A stretch of DNA of 64,000 nt from Papio anubis (Eukaryota > Chordata > Mammalia > Primates > Cercopithecidae): the NCBI RefSeq assembly GCF_008728515.1, contig NC_044996.1, positions 129,741,525 through 129,805,524 of the forward strand. Reading direction: 5' to 3'. Made by a program: the position numbers and the translations under genes. The notes under the pieces are model-generated. The model made no database searches and was not told the DNA's origin. It saw nothing but the letters and a program-made list of their open reading frames with translations. Shown here one piece after another: positions 33,001 through 39,000 of the stretch (position 1 is its first letter; each line of letters starts with the position of its first letter).

Positions 33001-36000
33001 AACAACAGCGAAACTCCATCTCAAAAAAAAAAAGGTGGTGGGGCTGTGGAAAGGAACATCCATCCTAACAGAAGAATGGCAACGAAAAAATGCAGAAAAA
33101 CGTAAGTCGAAAAATCATCACTTTTGCAACCCCCACTGTAAAAATTTAGACAGAGACATTAAAAACATTGAATGAAAGCTTGCTGGGAAGAGTATATTCA
33201 CACTATCTCAACATATCACCCCAGACATGAGGACTAATTAGAAAAGAAAAAAAAAATGCAATGCTTTCCAATGGAGCGATCTGGGTGGGTAACACTTTTT
33301 TTTTTCTTTTTTTTTTTTTTGAGATGGGAGTCTTGCTCTGTCACCAGGCTGGAGTGCAATGGCGCGATCTTGGCTCACTGCAACCTCTGCCTCCCGGGTT
33401 CAAGCAATTCTCCCGCGTCAGCCTCCTGAGTAGTTGGGACTACAGGCACACGCCATGATGCCCAGCTAATTTTTGTATTTTTAGTGGAGACGGGGGTTTC
33501 ACCACGTTGGCCAGGGTGGTCTCGATCTCCTGACCTTGTGATCCTCCCGCCTCGGCCTCCCAAAGTGCTGGGATTGCAGGTTTGAGCCACGGCGCCCGGC
33601 CCTGGGTAGGTAACACCGTAACCACAGTTAGCATCACCGGGAGTGCAACAACCTGGCGTGATAGGTCTCATGATTTATGCAATAAGAAGTTTACAACATC
33701 TCCTCTGTAATCCTTTGTTCTGAAGAGTGTTGTCACCTGAAATTAATCATGAGAAGACAGAATAATCCAGAATGCAAGGCATTCCACAAGATAACTGGCT
33801 TGAGTTTTTCAAAACAATCAATCCTGGTTTGGGGAAGTTTAAATACGGCCTGTATGTCATACCACTGAATTACTGCTCATGTACTCAGGTGTAAGTTTGG
33901 TATTGTGGTTCTGTGGGAGAATGTCCTTATTCTCAGGAGTTGCAGGCTGAAGAATTTAGGGGTGAGGTGCTGCTATCTGCAACTGCCATCCAAAAGGTTC
34001 AGAAAAAATGTTCTATGTATGTATCTCTTTAAATAGAGAGAAAGAAAGAAAGAAAGGCCAAACGTTAACAACTGGCAAATCTTTCTGAAAGGTTCATGGA
34101 TATTTATTGTGCTATTTTTTTCAACTTTCTGTAGATTAGAACATTTTCCAAATAAAAACATGAAAAAATAATTTTAATAGAAGAGACATTTACATCCTCT
34201 CCTATTCAAAATTTGGGGAAAAAATCAGTGAAAGTGGAAGAGAAATGGAAGACTGAAATAATCTTAATGTTACAGATGTCAGGCTTAAAGAAAACAAGTC
34301 TGTGTTTGTCACAGGTATTGACTACAGTTCTAACTGAAGGATCATCCAGTCCTAGATAATTACAATAATTTACTTTTCTTAAGTAAGTAAATTTTATTAT
34401 TTCAGCAACTGGAATTAAAAGGGGCAACAAATGTAGAATAAGTTCTCAATCACATAAAATAATATCTAATTGTTCAGATAATTAAATGATCGAATGTACT
34501 TAAAGGGCCAGAGAACGTGGCACAGAGGATATGACCTGACTTACTAGCAGAGGTATGCCCATAGATTAGACAGGGCATAGACACAGCTGACACTCACAAA
34601 CACCTGTTGACTGACTCACTCAACTCCCCATCGCCTCAAAACCAAGCTCATATACTCCACAGAAGTGCTTGCTAACAGTTCTGGGCACAGCATTTTCCCC
34701 ATGTGTACAATCAGACATATGCAATACATATAGATACAATACAGTTGACCCTTGAACAGCACAGGTTTGAACCGCCTTGGTCTATTTAAATACAGATTTT
34801 TTTCAATAAATACACTGGAACATTTAGGGGAGATCTGCAACAATTTGAAAAAAAAATACCAGGTAAGTGGCATGGCCTAGAAACACTGAAAAAAATTAAG
34901 AAAAAGGTATGTCATGAATGTATAAAATATATGTACATACTAGTCTATTTTATCATTTGCTACCATAAATATAAATCTATTATAAAAAGTTAATGCAGGG
35001 CTGGGAGCAGTGGCTCACGACCATAATCCCAGCACTTTGGGAGGCCGAGGCAGGAGGATCACCTGAGGTCAGGAGTTCGAGAGCAGCCTGGCCAACATGG
35101 TGAATCCCATCTCTACGAAAAATACAAAAATTAGTCAGGCGTGGTGGCAGCCCCCTGTAATCCCAGCTACTCAGGAGACTGAGGCAGGAGAATCGCTTGA
35201 ACCTGGGAGGTGGAGGTTGCAGTGAGTGGAGATTGCGCCACTGCACTACAGCCTGGGCAACAAGAGCAAAACTCCGTCTCAGAAAAAAAAAAAAAAAAAA
35301 ACTTAATGCAGATACTGTTAAGCAATATTGTGCTGGCTTGAGCAGCACATATACAGATACTGTTACAATATAAGTTAAGTGTTTTATTGTTGTTCCCTTG
35401 CTTAAAGCATTTGAAACAGGCCAGGGAGCAGTGGCTCATACTGGTAATCCCAGCACTTTGGGAGGCCGAGGTGGATGGATCACTTGAGGTCAGGAGTTCG
35501 AGACCAGCCTGGCCAACATGGCAAAACCCCATCTCTACTAAAAATAAAAAAATTAACCGGGCATGGTGGTGCACACCTGTAATCCCAGCTACTCAGGAGG
35601 CTGAGGCAGGAGAATTGCTTGAACCCGGGAAGCAGACGTTGCAGTGAGCCGAAATTGTACCACAGCACTCTAGTCTGGGTGACAGAGTGAGCCTCTGTCT
35701 CAAAAAAAAAAAAAAAAAAGAGCATTTGAAACAAAATTATCTCTGACTCCATTCCATTGTAAGACAGAGAAGTTTGGTCTCAAATATTTTTCCTTGAATA
35801 TTACCATGAAAGTTGTGCTACAACATAATCATTGACAACTTTTTTTAAAGTTAAAATTTATCAAAACTTATATTTATAGACCATATATGGCACATTCACA
35901 GTTGAGAAAAAATGTAAACAAATATAAATATGCAGTATTAAATCATAACTGCATACAATTAACTATAGTACAAAACAAAGAAAAAAATGCATCCAATGAG

Positions 36001-39000
36001 GCACAGAAGGAAGAAAAAAAATTAACTGTAGTACATACTGTACTATTGTAATAATTTCATAGCCACCTCCTGTTGCTATTGTAGTGAGCTCAAATACGAG
36101 TATTCACTTAAAATGCCTTGTGACACTAATCATCTCTGCATGAGCAGTTCATCTCTTCAGTAAATTGCGTGTGGCAGTAAGAAGTCATCTCTGGCGTATT
36201 TTTCATCGTGTTTACTACAAAATGGTAAACCTTGAATAACATCATGAGACTCACACAAAATGCAACTAGTGATGCTGGAAGTGCTCTCAAGAAGCAGAGA
36301 AAAGTCATGATGACCGGGCAGTGTGGTGCACGCCTGTAATTCCAGCTACTAGGGAGGCTGAGGCAGGAGAACTGCTTGAACCTGGGAGGCGGAGGTTGCA
36401 GTGAGCCGAGTTCATGCCACTGCACTCCAGCCTGGGCAACAGAGCAAGACTCTGTCTCAAAAAATAAAATAAAATAAAGAAAGAAAAGAAAATCATTGAG
36501 GAGAAAGAATATCTGCCTGAATAGGACGCCCGGCTAATTTTTGTATTTTTAGGAGAGACAGGGTTTCATCACTTTGGCCAGGCTGGTCTCGAGCTCCCGA
36601 CCTCATGATCCACCCGCCTTGGCCTCCCAAAGTGCTAGGATTCCAGGTGTGAGCCACCGTGCCTGTCCTCAACAGGTTTTGAATGCAGATGAAAGCATCC
36701 TATTCTAGAAAAGCACCACAAAGGACATTTAGAAGGCAGAGAAGCAAGCAGCAGGATTGAAAACAAAAAGAGACAGGCAAACTCTACTGTTTCATGTAAA
36801 TGTAATGGGGTTTATGATCAGAACTGCCCTTATCTATAAAGCTGCTAATCCCCACCCCAATCCTTGAAGAGAAAAGATCAGCGCCAGCTGCCTGTCTTTT
36901 GGTTGTACAACTAGAAGTCCTGGATAATGGAAATCCTTTTTTCTGAATTGGTTCCACTGATGCTTTGTCCCTGAAGTCAGGAAGTACCTTGCCAGTAAGG
37001 AACTGGCTTTTAAAATTCTTTTAATATTGGACAATGCCCCTGGCCACCCAGAACCCCATAAGTTCAACAATCTACTTGCCCCCAAACACAATGTTTCTAA
37101 TTCAGCCTCTAGACCAGGGGGTTGTTAAGAACCTCTAAAGCTCATTACACGTGGTACTCTACAGAAAGGATTGTCAATGCTATGGAAGAGAACCCTATCA
37201 CAGAGAGCATCAAGAAAGTGTATAAAGATTATACCATTGAAGATGTTATTGTCATTATAGAAAAAGCCATGAAAATCATCAAGCCCAAAACAAAGTCTTG
37301 CTGGAGAAAACACTGCGTCCAGATATTGTGCATGACTTCACAGAACTTAAGACAGAGCCAGTCAACGAAATCATGAAAGAGATTGTAAATATGGGGGAAA
37401 AAAGAGGGCAGGGGTGTCGGGGTGAAGGGTCTCAAGATATAGATCTTGAAGAAATTCAAGAGTTAACAGATACAACAGAGTAGTTAACAAAAGTCAATTT
37501 GATAGGGATGAGTCCTTCCAAAGCAGTGCAAGGTGATGAGGAAGAAAACTTAGGTGAAGCAGTGCCAGAAAACAAATTGACACTAGACAATCTGGCAGAA
37601 GGGCCAATTATTCAAGACTGCTTTTGACTTCTTCTATGAACCCTTCTAAACTGAAAAGTAATGCATTTAAACTAAAGCAAATGGTGGAAGAATTGGTACT
37701 GCAGAGAAACATTTTTAGAGAAATGAAAAAGCAAAAATGTTAGACAGAAATTAGAATGTATTTCTGCAAAGTTACACCAAGTGCGTCTACCCTCTTGCCT
37801 TCCCTTCCACCTCCTCCACCTCTTCCGCCTCTGCCACCCAAGATAGCAAGACCAAATCATCCTCTTCCTCCTTGGCCTACTCAACATGAAGACAAGGAGA
37901 ATGAAGACCTTTATGATGAACCACTTCCATTTAATGAAGGGCAAATATATTTTCTCCTCCTCGTGATTTTCTTAGTAACATTCTTTTCTCTAGCTTACTT
38001 TATTATAAGAATAGGGTATATAATACATATAACATACAAAGTATGTGTTAATCAACAATTTATGTTATTGGTAAGGCTTACAGTCAACAGTAGGCACTTA
38101 ATAGTTAAGTTTTGGGGGAGTGAAAAGTTATATGCAAATTTTCTACTATGCAGAGGGGCGGGGGGTGGTCAGAGTCCCTAACTCCCACATTGTTCAAGGA
38201 TCAAATGTATATCCAACGGTATTATACAGGTTGAGCACCCCAAATCCAAAAATCACGAATATTTTGAGTGACAACAATGCTCGAAGGAAATGTTCATTGG
38301 AGCATTTCGAATTTTGGATTTTTGGATTTGGGATGCTGAACTGGTAAATACAATGCAAGCATTTCAGATAAGGGATACTCAACCTGTACATGTAACTGTA
38401 CACACAGAATCATGCTATAGTTTTGCAACTTGCTTTTAATATCTTAATTTCTGACGAGGTAGCTTGTTTCAGGTTATCTCAAGTAGAACTGGGTGCCACA
38501 GAAGTTATCTGTAATTAAGAGCTCACTATTCCAGAAATCATTTGCCAAGGCGCTCCAATCATTTGCCAAGACACTCTCACAGTAACACTCAACATTCTTA
38601 GCCTTCCGGCCATCCAATGTGTGCTACAATGAACAGCAGTGTTCCTGGCCAGGCGCCGTGGCTCACGCCTGTAATCCCAGCACTTTGGGAGGCCAAGGCA
38701 GGCGGATCACCTGAGGTCAGGAGTTCAAGACCAGCCTGGCCAACATGGTGAAACCCTATCTCTACAAAAGTACAAAAATTAGCCGGGCATGATAGTGGGT
38801 ACCTGTAATCCCAGCTACTCAGGAGGCTGAGGTGGAAGAATCACTTGAACCTGGGAGGCAGAGGTTACGGTGAGCCAAGATTGTGCCATTGCACTCCAGC
38901 CTGGGTGAGAGAGTGAGACTCTGTCTCAAAAAAAAAAAAAAAAACAGGACCATTCCATAGTCTACAGTATTCATGAAGTACCACTAGGCAAAGAATTGTG

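Larger units (their letters stand above)
34742..38207 (+). mobile_element. Tigger1-like (pogo) DNA transposon, decayed, with Alu insertions
   Basis: The 5' end is CAGTTGACCCTTGAACA and the 3' end TGTTCAAGGATCAAATG, so the termini are inverted repeats matching at 15 of 17. TA dinucleotides flank both ends (34740-34741 and 38208-38209). Transposase remnants are readable but broken: NADES at about 36675, LDNAPGHP at about 37030, then RIVNAMEENPITESIKKVYK at about 37160 and LPPWPTQHEDKENEDLYDEP at about 37865. Four Alu pieces (34999, 35419, 36314, 36527) interrupt it. Stops and frameshifts show it is inactive. Oriented antisense to ZRSR2. Confidence 0.88.

Noticed and set aside
34980..35752. Several frames of 86-135 codons with 'SCLSLLSSWDYR' type peptides
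   Set aside because: These are Alu translations and recur throughout the window wherever an Alu lies.
37122..38181. Apparent protein-coding frames resembling a pogo transposase gene
   Set aside because: The similarity is real, but the frames are broken by stops and frameshifts and lie within the Tigger1-like element. Annotated as transposon, not gene.
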